Positions 1-9,100 of a DNA stretch of 64,000 nt are shown here, piece after piece (position 1 is the stretch's first letter; each line of letters starts with the position of its first letter). Location: positions 30,499-94,498 of the forward strand of contig JAKSKZ010000010.1 of the NCBI GenBank assembly GCA_024401475.1, written 5' to 3'. Origin of the DNA: Paludibacteraceae bacterium. Its GTDB lineage: Bacteria; Bacteroidota; Bacteroidia; Bacteroidales; Paludibacteraceae. The position numbers were made by a program, and so were the translations under genes. The notes under the pieces are model-generated. The model was not told the origin of the DNA, searched no databases, and saw only the letters and a list, made by a program, of their open reading frames with translations.

Positions 1-60
1 GTGAAGAGTTATTCTGTATATGGTAATAATCTTTTTCTAGGTGCAAAATGGACGTTTTGA
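1..60 (+). CDS. 3' end of an outer-membrane barrel-like protein (partial)
   Basis: Only the last 19 codons lie in the window. Frame 1 is open from base 1 to a TGA at 58-60 and ends in GNNLFLGAKWTF. Alternating hydrophobic residues and a terminal phenylalanine are typical of the last strand of outer-membrane barrels, which is read by the BAM machinery; that assignment is inference from a very short stretch. The stop lies 13 nt inside the following TPR gene (start at 48), so the two are probably translated from one mRNA. The other two frames are closed near the left edge. Confidence 0.5.
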   Translation: MKSYSVYGNNLFLGAKWTF

Positions 61-653
61 AATACATATTGTTTATGTGGATGTTTTCATCGGTGTCGTT
101 GTTGGCCCAGGAGGACGTCTATTCAGCCTTCGCCAAGAGTTATCAATTGGAGACTGACGGTCGTTATGCAGAGGCTGCGTCAGAGTTGGAGGCATTAAAG
201 CAGAACACTTATGCGGTGAATCTCCGTCTTGGATGGTTATACTATCAAGGAGGCCAATATACAGTTTCGTTGAATTATTACGCGAGAGCGATTAATCAGA
301 AACCAACGTCGGTTGAGGCGAGGTTGGGTTATGTATTGCCTGCTGCCAAATTGAAGGCATGGACAAATGTCGGAGCACAATACGATGCCATTCTGAAGTT
401 GGACCCTAACAACTATAAGGCAAACTATTATCGAGGCTTGATGTTCTATAATATGGGCAACTATAAGACGGCTTCCCTCTATTTCGATAAAATGTGTAAT
501 TTGTATCCTTTTGATTATGATGTTGTTATATTGTCAGCGTGGAATTCTTATTATTTGAAGGATATGAGTAAATCGAGAGCTCTTTTCGACCAAGCATTGC
601 TTATACAGCCTAATAGTGCATCAGCGAAAGAGGGGAGAGGGTTAACTAGATAA
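48..653 (+). CDS. Secreted TPR-repeat protein
   Basis: A 201-residue protein with an N-terminal signal peptide (hydrophobic residues about 5-20, cleavage likely after SLLA before QEDV). The rest is helical and carries at least three tetratricopeptide-like units at about residues 55-88, 122-155 and 156-190, recognisable from the W/Y-G-Y-A-P spacing (for example GWLYYQGGQY and GLMFYNMGNY). TPR proteins are protein-protein adaptors; here the location should be the periplasm. It overlaps the end of the preceding barrel gene, suggesting that it serves that outer-membrane protein or its operon. No catalytic residues are seen. Function otherwise unknown. Confidence 0.75.
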   Translation: MDVLKYILFMWMFSSVSLLAQEDVYSAFAKSYQLETDGRYAEAASELEALKQNTYAVNLRLGWLYYQGGQYTVSLNYYARAINQKPTSVEARLGYVLPAAKLKAWTNVGAQYDAILKLDPNNYKANYYRGLMFYNMGNYKTASLYFDKMCNLYPFDYDVVILSAWNSYYLKDMSKSRALFDQALLIQPNSASAKEGRGLTR

Positions 654-719
654 TGCGTTTTTTGACTAAATATTGTTATTTTTTTGTGCCGAAATCCTTT
701 TTTTTCGTGCATTTGGTAT

Positions 720-727
720 TATATTTG
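720..727 (+). promoter_or_regulatory. Bacteroidota -7 promoter element upstream of ompA-like gene
   Basis: TATATTTG fits the Bacteroidota consensus TAnnTTTG, with a T-rich -33 region around 698-706. It would give the ompA-like mRNA a leader of roughly 130 nt, ending in an A/T-rich tract before the ATG at 865. Long A/T-rich leaders are common for strongly expressed genes in this phylum. Confidence 0.55.
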
Positions 728-864
728 TGAAAAATATCAAAAAGTGAAATAGGTATTTGTTGGGTTTCGGCTGAGTCAGCCAAATATTTATGTTGGATTA
801 GATTGTCGAAATCTTTATGTAAAGTGAATTTGGAAATTTTATTAATAATCTTTTAACAATTAAA

Positions 865-2316
865 ATGAAGAAAATAGTTCTAATTAGTACAGCATTGCTT
901 TCTTTGTCAGCTGCTGCACAAACTGAGGAATACCCATGGACCGTTGGTCTTTATGGTGTTAAGTCAGAGTACAATGGTGACTTGGGTAACAATTTCTTTG
1001 ACGTTACTCAAAAGTTCAACCCAATGGGAGCATTGTCTTTTTCTCGTTATTTGAATAGATATTTCGATGCATCTCTTTATTTGGCATTCGGACGTTACGG
1101 AAGTGAAGATCTTAATGCAACATCTCCTTCTTTGGCACAAGAGTTCAAGTCAAATATGTTCTATGCAGATTTGACTGCAAAGTATAAGATCCTTTCTGAG
1201 GATTATGCTTGGAGACCATTCGTTTATGCTGGTGTTGGTTTCAGACAATTGACTAAGTGTGGTGGTGGTGACGAGAACTTGTGCAAGGATGGTAACGATA
1301 TCGTTCCTACAGCTGGTGTAGGTTGCGATGTTGCTCTTTCTGAGCACTGGGGCTTGCGTTATACTTGTGGCTATGGTTACGGAACAAGCGACGACTTGGA
1401 TAGCCGTGAGTGTGGTGATTTCAATGATCAACAATTGCTCCACAGCCTAGGTGTTACTTATAGCTTCGCATTCAAGCCAAGTGACAAGGATAAGGATGGT
1501 ATCATCGACAAGTTGGATAAGTGTCCTGACACTCCTGCTGGTGTTCAAGTTGACGAGAACGGTTGTCCAGTTGACTCAGATAAGGATGGTGTAGCAGATT
1601 ACTTGGATAAGTGTCCTAACACTCCTGCTGGTGTTCAAGTAGACGAGAACGGTTGTCCAGTTGACTCAGATAAGGATGGTGTAGCAGACTACTTGGATCA
1701 ATGTCCTGATACTCCAGAGGGTGTTCAAGTTGACGAGAAGGGTTGCCCAGTTGATACTGACGGTGACGGTGTAGCTGACTACTTGGATAAGTGTCCTGGT
1801 ACTCCTGCTGAGGCTAAGGGTCACGTTGACGCTAACGGTTGTGAGATTGATTCTGACGGTGACGGAATTCCTGATTGGAAGGATGCATGTCCTAACCAAG
1901 CTGGTGTAGCCGAGAACAACGGTTGCCCTAAGATGAAGGAAGAGGAGTTGAAGACATTCAAGCAAGCTGTTCACGGTATCCAATTCGAGACTGGTAAGTC
2001 AACTATCAAGAAGGCTTCTAACCCAATCCTTGATAAGATCGTTAATATCATGAATGCTTATCCTAACATCAAGTTGGAGATCTCTGGTCACACTGATAAC
2101 GTAGGTAAGGCAGACAAGAACCAAAAACTTTCTGAGGATCGTGCTGCAGCCGTTAGAGATTACCTCGTTAAGAAGGGTATCGCTGACAATCGTATGACTT
2201 CTGCAGGTTTCGGTCAAGACAAGCCAGTTGCTGATAACAAGACTAAGGCTGGTCGTGCTGAGAACCGTCGTGTAGAGTTCAACATCGTATATCAAAAGAT
2301 GGTTACTAAGGAATAA
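865..2316 (+). CDS. OmpA-family outer-membrane protein with thrombospondin type-3 repeats
   Basis: 483 residues. Residues 1-19 form a signal peptide (ends SAAAQ). Residues about 20-200 look like an eight-stranded barrel. Residues about 205-355 hold five Ca-binding TSP3-type repeats of the form DxDxDGxxDxxDxCP. Residues about 365-480 are the OmpA C-terminal peptidoglycan-binding domain with the ISGHTDNVG motif and the LSEDRAAAVRDYL helix. The protein should tether the outer membrane to the cell wall. Codon choice is strongly restricted (AAG, GGT, GAG, TTG), unlike neighbouring genes and like groEL, indicating very high expression. A strong terminator follows at 2346-2383, so it is probably monocistronic. 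Confidence 0.93.
   Translation: MKKIVLISTALLSLSAAAQTEEYPWTVGLYGVKSEYNGDLGNNFFDVTQKFNPMGALSFSRYLNRYFDASLYLAFGRYGSEDLNATSPSLAQEFKSNMFYADLTAKYKILSEDYAWRPFVYAGVGFRQLTKCGGGDENLCKDGNDIVPTAGVGCDVALSEHWGLRYTCGYGYGTSDDLDSRECGDFNDQQLLHSLGVTYSFAFKPSDKDKDGIIDKLDKCPDTPAGVQVDENGCPVDSDKDGVADYLDKCPNTPAGVQVDENGCPVDSDKDGVADYLDQCPDTPEGVQVDEKGCPVDTDGDGVADYLDKCPGTPAEAKGHVDANGCEIDSDGDGIPDWKDACPNQAGVAENNGCPKMKEEELKTFKQAVHGIQFETGKSTIKKASNPILDKIVNIMNAYPNIKLEISGHTDNVGKADKNQKLSEDRAAAVRDYLVKKGIADNRMTSAGFGQDKPVADNKTKAGRAENRRVEFNIVYQKMVTKE
1486..1845 (+). repeat. In-frame 90-bp tandem repeats encoding TSP3 units
   Basis: Inside the ompA-like gene a unit of about 90 bp (30 codons, DKDGVADYLDKCP followed by TPAGVQVDENGCPVDS) is repeated with very few differences, followed by two more diverged units. 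The second and third copies are nearly identical at DNA level. Copy number could change by slippage or recombination without loss of frame. Boundaries are approximate. Confidence 0.75.
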
Positions 2317-2345
2317 TTCCTAAGTAAGCATTAAGATAAATCTTT

Positions 2346-2383
2346 AAAAGACCATTTGGGAAACCGAGTGGTCTTTTGTTTTT
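2346..2383 (+). terminator. Rho-independent terminator after ompA-like gene
   Basis: AAAAGACCA (2346-2354) pairs perfectly with TGGTCTTTT (2369-2377), followed by a T-rich tail. It lies 30 nt after the stop codon. Confidence 0.85.
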
Positions 2384-2431
2384 TCCGTAATCATCTTTCA
2401 TAATTTAGGTATTACATATTAGGTATTATTT

Positions 2432-2884
2432 ATGGCAAAAAAAACAGCAAATAACAACACGGGTTTGGGAATGGCTTATAACAACCATTTCACCCACCAG
2501 AAAATACAAAGTATAATATGCAAAAATTACCTTAGGAAATACGATGATGAAAATATCCTCATAGAGACCAAACTATCTGACGACCGCCCACGTATCTGTC
2601 CCGATATATCCATTTGGGGAGATGCACATATGTACGAGGATATTGATCCCGAAAATCCATTGCTGACAATAGAAATCACCCATACCAGAAAAAACGACCG
2701 TTACTCCGAAGGCGTTATCAGAAGTTCATTCGTGCGCTATCCTTCCATTCAAGAGGCTTTTGTCTATAATTTTGAGACCAACGTCTGGACTCGTTTCTCC
2801 CGCGCCGATGATGGAGTCATCAAGGAAGAAGGAAAGGATCAATCAAGGGTTTTGGAATGTTTTCTTCATACTTTGCTGAAATAA
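2432..2884 (+). CDS. Small PD-(D/E)XK nuclease-like (Uma2-type) protein
   Basis: 150 residues, no signal peptide. The arrangement RICPDISIWGD at about 55-65 followed by PLLTIEITHTRKND at about 78-91 resembles the core of the Uma2/DUF820 restriction-endonuclease-like fold: a PD, then an acidic residue in a hydrophobic strand, then a third polar position. Here the last motif reads E-I-T rather than E-x-K, so catalytic competence is uncertain. It stands alone between a terminator and a repeat element. The start is the only ATG giving a soluble N-terminus. A tandem TTAGGTATTA repeat lies just upstream (2406-2430). Assignment by pattern only. Confidence 0.45.
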   Translation: MAKKTANNNTGLGMAYNNHFTHQKIQSIICKNYLRKYDDENILIETKLSDDRPRICPDISIWGDAHMYEDIDPENPLLTIEITHTRKNDRYSEGVIRSSFVRYPSIQEAFVYNFETNVWTRFSRADDGVIKEEGKDQSRVLECFLHTLLK

Positions 2885-2926
2885 AGTCACGCCGTCACGG
2901 CGTATTTTGCATTGTGTCAGTATGTT

Positions 2927-3123
2927 ATGGTTCCTTCTATAATTTGATTTCGTGCGGATTTATGAATTTGTTTTGCTTTGCCCAAGTTGCTTCCGTTCAG
3001 TAAATTCAAACAAGTTTGATTTACGTTTGCAAGATGTCCCCAAAAATCAATAAGCACCGAAAAGTTTGTAAAGAGTCACTGTTGCTAAAAATTAAAAAAC
3101 GGTGAAATTATAGAGTTCACCTT
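2927..3123 (-). mobile_element. Miniature inverted-repeat element, second copy (shortened)
   Basis: About 197 bp matching the reverse complement of the better copy at 60263-60525. Both ends carry the degenerate terminal sequence (left ATGGTTCCTTCTATAATTT, right AAATTATAGAGTTCACCTT). Inside, blocks such as CAAGTTGCTTCCGTTCAG (about 2984) and GCACCGAAAAGTTTGTAAAG (about 3054) align with the other copy. Relative to that copy it lacks about 70 internal bases. No protein is encoded. It ends 14 bp before the promoter of the next gene. Confidence 0.7.
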
Positions 3124-3136
3124 CATTTATTTCTTC

Positions 3137-3144
3137 TAATTTTG
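3137..3144 (+). promoter_or_regulatory. -7 promoter element for the ATP-grasp-like gene
   Basis: TAATTTTG matches TAnnTTTG exactly and would start transcription about 20 nt before the ATG at 3169. The -33 region falls inside the right terminus of the miniature element, so the element may supply part of the promoter. Confidence 0.55.
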
Positions 3145-3168
3145 TTCTCCCAAACATATACTAAAACA

Positions 3169-4347
3169 ATGCGAAACATATATTTATTCAATCCGGAGAA
3201 TGATTTGGCTGTGGCTCATGGTAAAAAACGCTATGATGCACCTAAGGCGGCCCGTCGCTTGGCTTCGGATATGTCACTCTTGCCTTTGTGGTATGCTGAT
3301 AGAAGTGCTAATTCATTGATTCTTACTGATTCTGATATTCCGATCGACTATCGGAATGATTTGTTTGAAGCCTTGAAAATAAATGCGAAGTGGAGCGCTT
3401 TTGGTAAATATGTATACTCTTCGGAGGATGTGTTTTGTCCTTGGGGTTGGAGTCCGGCTTTGGCTGACCGTTTGGAGCACTTGGCGGGTAGGCGTTTGTC
3501 GCTTCCAGACCTCTCTCTTTATCGTCAGTTTTCTGGGCGACAATTTGCTGTTTCTGTTTTGCAAGAACTTCAAGAAATGAAAGTTTTGGATGCTTCTGTT
3601 CAAATACCAGTGATAGCTTCATCTTTGTCATCCCTTTCTCAAACTGTATCAATGTTTGGAACGCCTTGTTTGATGAAATCTCCATGGTCGGGAAGTGGTC
3701 GGGGATTGTTGTGGGTGCGCGATGGTTGGACCGATTCAGTTGCTGCGTGGTGCAACAATATCTTGAAACGGCAAGGAGAGGTGGTTTGTGAGCCTTGTTA
3801 TGAGAAGATACAAGATTTTGCTATGGAGTTTAAGGTTGAAAATTCTCAACTGAAATTTGTAGGTTATTCCTATTTCCAAACAGACGACATGGGAACCTAT
3901 AGAGGGAATCTTTTAGCTTCAGATTCACATATTGAAAAATTGTTGTCTGCTTGGATTCCACTTGACGAACTGCATACCATTCGTAAGGTTTTGATGGATC
4001 TCTTGTCCGAACGATTAGTTGACCAATACGATGGTTATTTCGGCATTGATATGATGATTTGCAAATCGAGTGATCGATATTTCCTGCATCCTTGTGTCGA
4101 ACTTAATTTGCGTTTCAATATGGGGTTGGTTTCTCATGCTTTGTTTGAGAATTATATCCAATCAACGGCGGTGGGAAGTTATGTTATTATGCATGGTCGA
4201 AATTCGGATGAACTTCGAACTTTTTCCGCACAAATGGGAAATGACCATCCTCTTGTCATTTCGAATGCTAAGATAGAGAAAGGTTTTTGCCCGTTGACTT
4301 ATATTGGTGATGATTCAGAGTTTATGGCTTATTGTTTAATAGAGTAG
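3169..4347 (+). CDS. ATP-grasp-like protein of unknown substrate
   Basis: 392 residues from the ATG at 3169; an upstream in-frame TTG at 3142 lies within the promoter and is rejected. The N-terminus (MRNIYLFNPENDLAVAHG) is a conserved start of a Bacteroidota hypothetical family. The middle and C-terminal parts resemble an ATP-grasp core: a glycine/serine-rich loop after a lysine (LMKSPWSGSGRGLLWV, about 173-188), a linker strand (VVCEPCYEK), and a C-terminal acidic/asparagine metal-binding segment (GIDMMIC then HPCVELNLRFNMG). That suggests an ATP-dependent carboxylate-amine or thiol ligase, but no substrate can be named. Cytoplasmic, apparently monocistronic. Confidence 0.55.
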   Translation: MRNIYLFNPENDLAVAHGKKRYDAPKAARRLASDMSLLPLWYADRSANSLILTDSDIPIDYRNDLFEALKINAKWSAFGKYVYSSEDVFCPWGWSPALADRLEHLAGRRLSLPDLSLYRQFSGRQFAVSVLQELQEMKVLDASVQIPVIASSLSSLSQTVSMFGTPCLMKSPWSGSGRGLLWVRDGWTDSVAAWCNNILKRQGEVVCEPCYEKIQDFAMEFKVENSQLKFVGYSYFQTDDMGTYRGNLLASDSHIEKLLSAWIPLDELHTIRKVLMDLLSERLVDQYDGYFGIDMMICKSSDRYFLHPCVELNLRFNMGLVSHALFENYIQSTAVGSYVIMHGRNSDELRTFSAQMGNDHPLVISNAKIEKGFCPLTYIGDDSEFMAYCLIE

Positions 4348-4401
4348 TTTAAAATATGTTGGATAACTCGTGATTGCAACCTATTTGCATCTTCTTTTTC
4401 G

Positions 4402-4409
4402 TAAATTTG
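4402..4409 (+). promoter_or_regulatory. -7 promoter element of the metal-efflux operon
   Basis: TAAATTTG, an exact TAnnTTTG. It ends only 4 nt before the ATG at 4414, so the first efflux-operon mRNA should be leaderless or nearly so. Confidence 0.55.
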
Positions 4410-4413
4410 TAGT

Positions 4414-4821
4414 ATGAAAAGAAGGAAGCGAAAAATATTGGTAGTTGTTTTTTGGATTATAGCCTCTTTGGTTATGTCCGTGCTTCCACACCATCATCAT
4501 CACGAGAAAATCTGTTTTGAGCGTGTTGAATGCGAGATGGACCATTCGGTCAATGATGAGCATACAGGACATGAAACTTCTGACGAATCGCATCCGGATA
4601 ATTGTATTTCATCTATTTCCTTTTTGCCTCAACATTGGTTGAAGTTGGCAACTCTTTGTCTGGGAATTTCATTGTTAATCGGCTGTATCCCATTTCTTTT
4701 CAAAAATGTGTCTTGGTTAAGAATAGTGGGTTTACATTATTCAGTTTCTTCTTTTGTATCAACTCTTTTAGGATTCTTGAAGATTCGGGAAGGGCGAGCG
4801 CCCCCTGTGCTGATGGACTAA
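4414..4821 (+). CDS. His-rich small membrane protein of the metal-efflux operon (DUF6769-like)
   Basis: 135 residues. An N-terminal membrane helix (about 8-23) is followed by the metal-binding stretch PHHHHHEKICF and further His/Asp/Cys clusters (EMDHSVNDEHTGHE, DESHPDNC). A second hydrophobic segment is at about 72-92. Proteins of this kind commonly precede CusB/CzcB adaptors in Bacteroidota; I assign it to the DUF6769 group from memory of that context. It probably binds Cu, Zn or a similar ion at the membrane. It is first in the operon: next gene 81 nt downstream, then pump and channel. No regulator gene is adjacent. Confidence 0.6.
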   Translation: MKRRKRKILVVVFWIIASLVMSVLPHHHHHEKICFERVECEMDHSVNDEHTGHETSDESHPDNCISSISFLPQHWLKLATLCLGISLLIGCIPFLFKNVSWLRIVGLHYSVSSFVSTLLGFLKIREGRAPPVLMD

Positions 4822-4902
4822 TTTTAAGACGGTTGATTGAGTTGAAAAAATAATGTGAAAATAGAGCCGGGTGATTCACTTGGCAAAAGATATGAATTAA
4901 AA

Positions 4903-6162
4903 ATGAAGAAATTAAATTATACTTTGATATTGTCTTTTTTGCTTTTGTGCTCCTTTTCAATAACTTCATGCCATTCTCATAAAGAAGGCGATAGTCACGA
5001 AAAGACAGAACATCATCATGAGGATGATGACGATGAGCATGACCATGACCACGAAGAAGATGACGATGATCACGACCACGACCACGACCATGACCATGAT
5101 AAAGCGGGTAGCCATGAACATGAAGGACATAACCACGATGAGGATGGTCTTATACATCTATCAACGAAACAAGCAGCTCGTGTTGGAGTAGAGGTTGACA
5201 CCCTTCGAAGGGGGACGTTCCATTCTGTTTTGCATGTGGGAGGAAAGTTATTGACCACCAACAGTGATGAATCTGTTGTTGTGGCTAATTCAACGGGTGT
5301 GGCTACGCTTAGTAGTGCTACGGAGGGCTCCTATATATCGGCTGGAACTTTGTTGGCTTCAATCTCTTCTGACGCGTTAGAGGGTGGATGTTCTTTTGCT
5401 AAGTCTGAAGCCGAGTATGAAGCAGCGAAGAAAGAGTATGAACGTGCGCAGGCTCTCTTGAAGGATGGAGTCATTTCTCAAAAACGTTTCGACGAGGCTA
5501 AATTGGCCTATCAGCAAGCTAAGATAGCCTATCAGTCGCAATCCTCACACGCAGGTTCTTCGGGCATCAAAGTCGTGGCTAAAACATCAGGCTACTTGAA
5601 ACAATGGATGATAAAGCAAGGTGAATATGTTTCGGTAGGACAATCGATTGCTGTGGTTTCTAAAAATAACAGACTGCAATTGGTGGCAGATGTTCCCGCT
5701 TGTGGATTTCAGCAGTTGCGTTCTTTCCGTTCTGCCAATTTCATACCTTCGTATGGATCAGAAACATATTCGTTGGATGAGATGAATGGTAAGTTGTTGT
5801 CTTATGGAAAGTCTTCGTCTTCATCATCTTTTGTTCCTGTTTCTTTTGAATTTGATAATAAGGGAAATTTCCTTTCTGATAGTTATGTGGAGGTTTTTCT
5901 TTTGGGTGCAGAGGAGAAAAATGTGTTATCTATTCCTTTGACTGCGGTGACGGAGGAGCAAGGTCTGCATTTCGTTTACATACAAGAATGTATTGGTCTT
6001 TATCGTAAGATGCCTGTTAAGTTGGGTGAGAGCGATGGCATTCGAATCCGAGTGCTCTCAGGCTTGAAAGAGGGCGATTGTTTGGTGGTGAAAGGTGCTT
6101 ATCAAGTGAAATTGGCGTCGATGTCATCAGCTATTCCGGAAGGACATAGTCATAATCATTAA
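4903..6162 (+). CDS. Periplasmic adaptor (membrane-fusion) lipoprotein of heavy-metal RND efflux, CusB/CzcB-like
   Basis: 419 residues from the ATG at 4903, chosen over an upstream GTG (4855) because it starts a clean lipoprotein signal with lipobox ITSC (Cys 23). Next comes an extreme His/Asp/Glu tract (about 25-90, HDHDHDHDHD) likely to bind divalent metal. A barrel-sandwich/hairpin region follows: an alpha-hairpin rich in A, E and Q at about 165-205 and lipoyl-like flanks (SGYLKQWMIKQGEYVSVGQS). The C-terminal beta domains end in another His run (EGHSHNH). The family links the inner-membrane pump to the outer-membrane channel. The pump gene starts 12 nt downstream. Confidence 0.88.
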   Translation: MKKLNYTLILSFLLLCSFSITSCHSHKEGDSHEKTEHHHEDDDDEHDHDHEEDDDDHDHDHDHDHDKAGSHEHEGHNHDEDGLIHLSTKQAARVGVEVDTLRRGTFHSVLHVGGKLLTTNSDESVVVANSTGVATLSSATEGSYISAGTLLASISSDALEGGCSFAKSEAEYEAAKKEYERAQALLKDGVISQKRFDEAKLAYQQAKIAYQSQSSHAGSSGIKVVAKTSGYLKQWMIKQGEYVSVGQSIAVVSKNNRLQLVADVPACGFQQLRSFRSANFIPSYGSETYSLDEMNGKLLSYGKSSSSSSFVPVSFEFDNKGNFLSDSYVEVFLLGAEEKNVLSIPLTAVTEEQGLHFVYIQECIGLYRKMPVKLGESDGIRIRVLSGLKEGDCLVVKGAYQVKLASMSSAIPEGHSHNH

Positions 6163-6173
6163 AATCGAGGACT

Positions 6174-9100
6174 ATGTTGAACAAGATTATACAAATGTCA
6201 TTGGCCAACCGATTGGTTGTGCTGGTGGGGTCTATATTGTTGATTGTCTTAGGATTTAACACCATCTCAAAGATGGAGGTGGATGTTTTCCCTGATCTTA
6301 GTGCTCCGACTGTTGTTGTGATGACAGAAGCGGAGGGTATGGCTCCGGAAGAGGTGGAACGAATGGTTACGTTCCCAATAGAGACGGTTTTGAATGGGGC
6401 GACGGATGTTCGTCGTGTTCGCTCTTCTTCTACGACAGGATTCTCTGTGGTATGGGTGGAATTTGATTGGGGAACAGATATCTATTTGGCTCGTCAGATC
6501 GTGGCAGAAAAGTTGGCTGTTGTCGGTGATCAATTGCCTGAAGGGGTGGGCGAACCAATCTTAGGCCCGCAATCTTCGATTTTGGGAGAGGTGATGATTG
6601 TTGGTTTGACGGCAGATTCGGCCACCTCGTTGATGGACCTCCGTACAATGGCAGATTGGACGATTCGTCCTCGACTTCTTTCCGTAGGAGGAGTTTCACA
6701 AGTTTCCATTTTGGGTGGCGATATCAAGGAGTATCAGATCAATTTGGATCCACTTCGAATGAAGCATTATGGTGTGACACTTGAGGATGTGTTGCAATCT
6801 ACAGAGGGCTTGACGCGCAATGCTTCGGGAGGAACAATGTATGCTTATGGTAATGAATATATTGTTCGTTGCCTACTTTCCGACTTTGACGTGGAACAAC
6901 TCGGACATGCTGTGGTTAAGTATGATAAAGGAGAGTCAGTCTTGCTGGAAAATGTGGCCAATGTAAAGGTGGGGGCGAAATTTCCTAAATTGGGTGTTGC
7001 CTCCGATCGAGCAAAGAGTGCAGTTTTGTTGACAGTCACAAAGCAACCGAATACGGGAACGATAGAGTTGACCGAAAATTTGGAGCGAACATTGGCTGAT
7101 TTGCAAAAGAACTTGCCTTCGGGTGTGAGAATTTCAACGGATATTTTTAAGCAGTCCACTTTCATCGAAAGTTCAATAGACAATGTGAAGGACTCTCTCT
7201 TTGAAGGCGGTCTTTTGGTAGTGATTGTACTGTTCTTGTTCTTGATGAATATGCGAACGACGGTCATCTCCTTAGTCACCATTCCTTTGTCGGTCATGAT
7301 CACTTTTGTGGTGTTGAAGACATTAGGATTCTCAATTAATACGATGAGTTTGGGAGGTGTGGCTATTGCCATTGGTTCATTGGTGGACGATGCTATTGTC
7401 GATGTGGAGAACATATATAAGCGTTTGCGAGAAAATGCTTTGTTGCCGAAAGAACAGCAGATTTCAAAATTAGAATTGGTTTTTAATGCTTCCAAAGAGG
7501 TTCGTATGCCTATTCTCAATTCAACATTGATAATTGTGGCTACGTTCTTACCTTTGTTCTTCTTGTCGGGCATGGAGGGTAGAATGTTGGTGCCGCTGGG
7601 TATTTCATTTGTTGTTTCCTTGTTCGCATCCACATTGGTGGCTTTGTCTTTGACTCCGGTTTTGTGTAGCTATTTGTTGAAGCCATCAGAAAAAGATAAT
7701 TCTGAGCCCGTTTGGGTTCGCAAAATGAAAGAAATATATAAGTTTTTGCTTGAAAGGGTATTAGCGGTTGGGAAGCCTATATTAATAGGTGTTTCGATTT
7801 GTTTCCTTTTGTCGATTATTCTTTTTTGTGGTTTCGGACGTAGCTTTTTACCTTCGTTTAATGAAGGTTCTTTTACGATAAATGTTAATACTATTCCTGG
7901 CGTTTCGTTGGACGAATCGGATAAGATCGGTCGGATGGCGGAAGAGGCTCTTTTGTCTGTCCCCGAAATTATTACAGTGGGAAGAAAAACGGGTCGTTCG
8001 GAATTGGACGAGCATGCTTTGGGGGTGAATGTTTCCGAATTGGAGGCTCCGTTCGTATTGAAGGGTCGTTCCAAAAGTGAGGTGGAGAAGGAGGTGCGAA
8101 AGAAGTTGAATGCCCTTCCTGGTGTAAACGTGGAGATCGGTTCTCCAATATCCCATCGTATAGATGCGATGCTTTCGGGTACGCGAGCCAACGTGGCCAT
8201 TAAGTTGTTCGGAGATGATTTGAGCAAACTTTATGAGGTGGCTGGAAAAATTAAAAATACGATAAGCAAGGTGGATGGCGTTGCCGATTTGATGGTTGAA
8301 CAACAAGTTGAACGTCCACAATTAAAAATTACGCCACGCAGAGAGATGTTGGTGAAATATGGTGTGACGATTCCAGCGTTTTCAACGATGGTGGAGACTC
8401 TTCTCTCGGGCAAGGTCGTTTCGAATGTTTACGAGGGAAATAACAATTACGAGTTGGTGCTTAGGGTCGATTCTGCTTTTCGTGGAGATATTCACTCCAT
8501 CAAGGAGATGTTGGTGGATGCCAATGGTAGCAAGGTGCCATTCCATGATTTGGCAAATGTAGTCTCTTCCATGGGCCCTAATACAATCAATAGGGAGAAT
8601 GTGGCAAGAAGGATAGTAATCTCGGCGAATGTCGTGGATCGAGATTTGCGAGGCGTTGTGACTGACATTCAGAATGAGATAGAAGAACACATAAAATTAC
8701 CAGAAGGCTATTATGTTCAGTATGGCGGACAGTTCGAGAGTGAGCAGGCTGCGTCTCGTATCATTATGTTGGCCTCCATATTTTCAATCCTCCTGATCTT
8801 TGGCTTGCTTTATCGTGAGTTTAAGGAGGCGAAGACAACGATGGTTGTGTTGCTAAACTTGCCTTTGGCGTTGATAGGAGGTGTGATTAGTGTGGCGTTG
8901 ATGGGTGGCGTGATTAGCATTCCTGCGTTGATAGGTTTCATATCACTATTTGGAATCGCCACTCGTAACGGAATGTTGTTGATTGATCGATATGATGCAT
9001 TATTAGCTTCTGGAATGAGTTTGAAGGATAGTGTTTTGCATGGTAGTATCGATCGCTTGAATCCGATTTTGATGACGGCTCTTACATCTGGTTTGGCACT

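Noticed and set aside
5020..5140. DNA-level tandem repeat in the adaptor gene as a separate mobile or regulatory repeat
   Set aside because: It is explained by repeated His-Asp codons of the metal-binding tract.
4966..5261. Minus-strand frames with Met/Val/Ile or Trp/Ser-rich repeats opposite the adaptor gene
   Set aside because: They are the antisense reading of the His/Asp codon repeats (CATGAC) in the adaptor.
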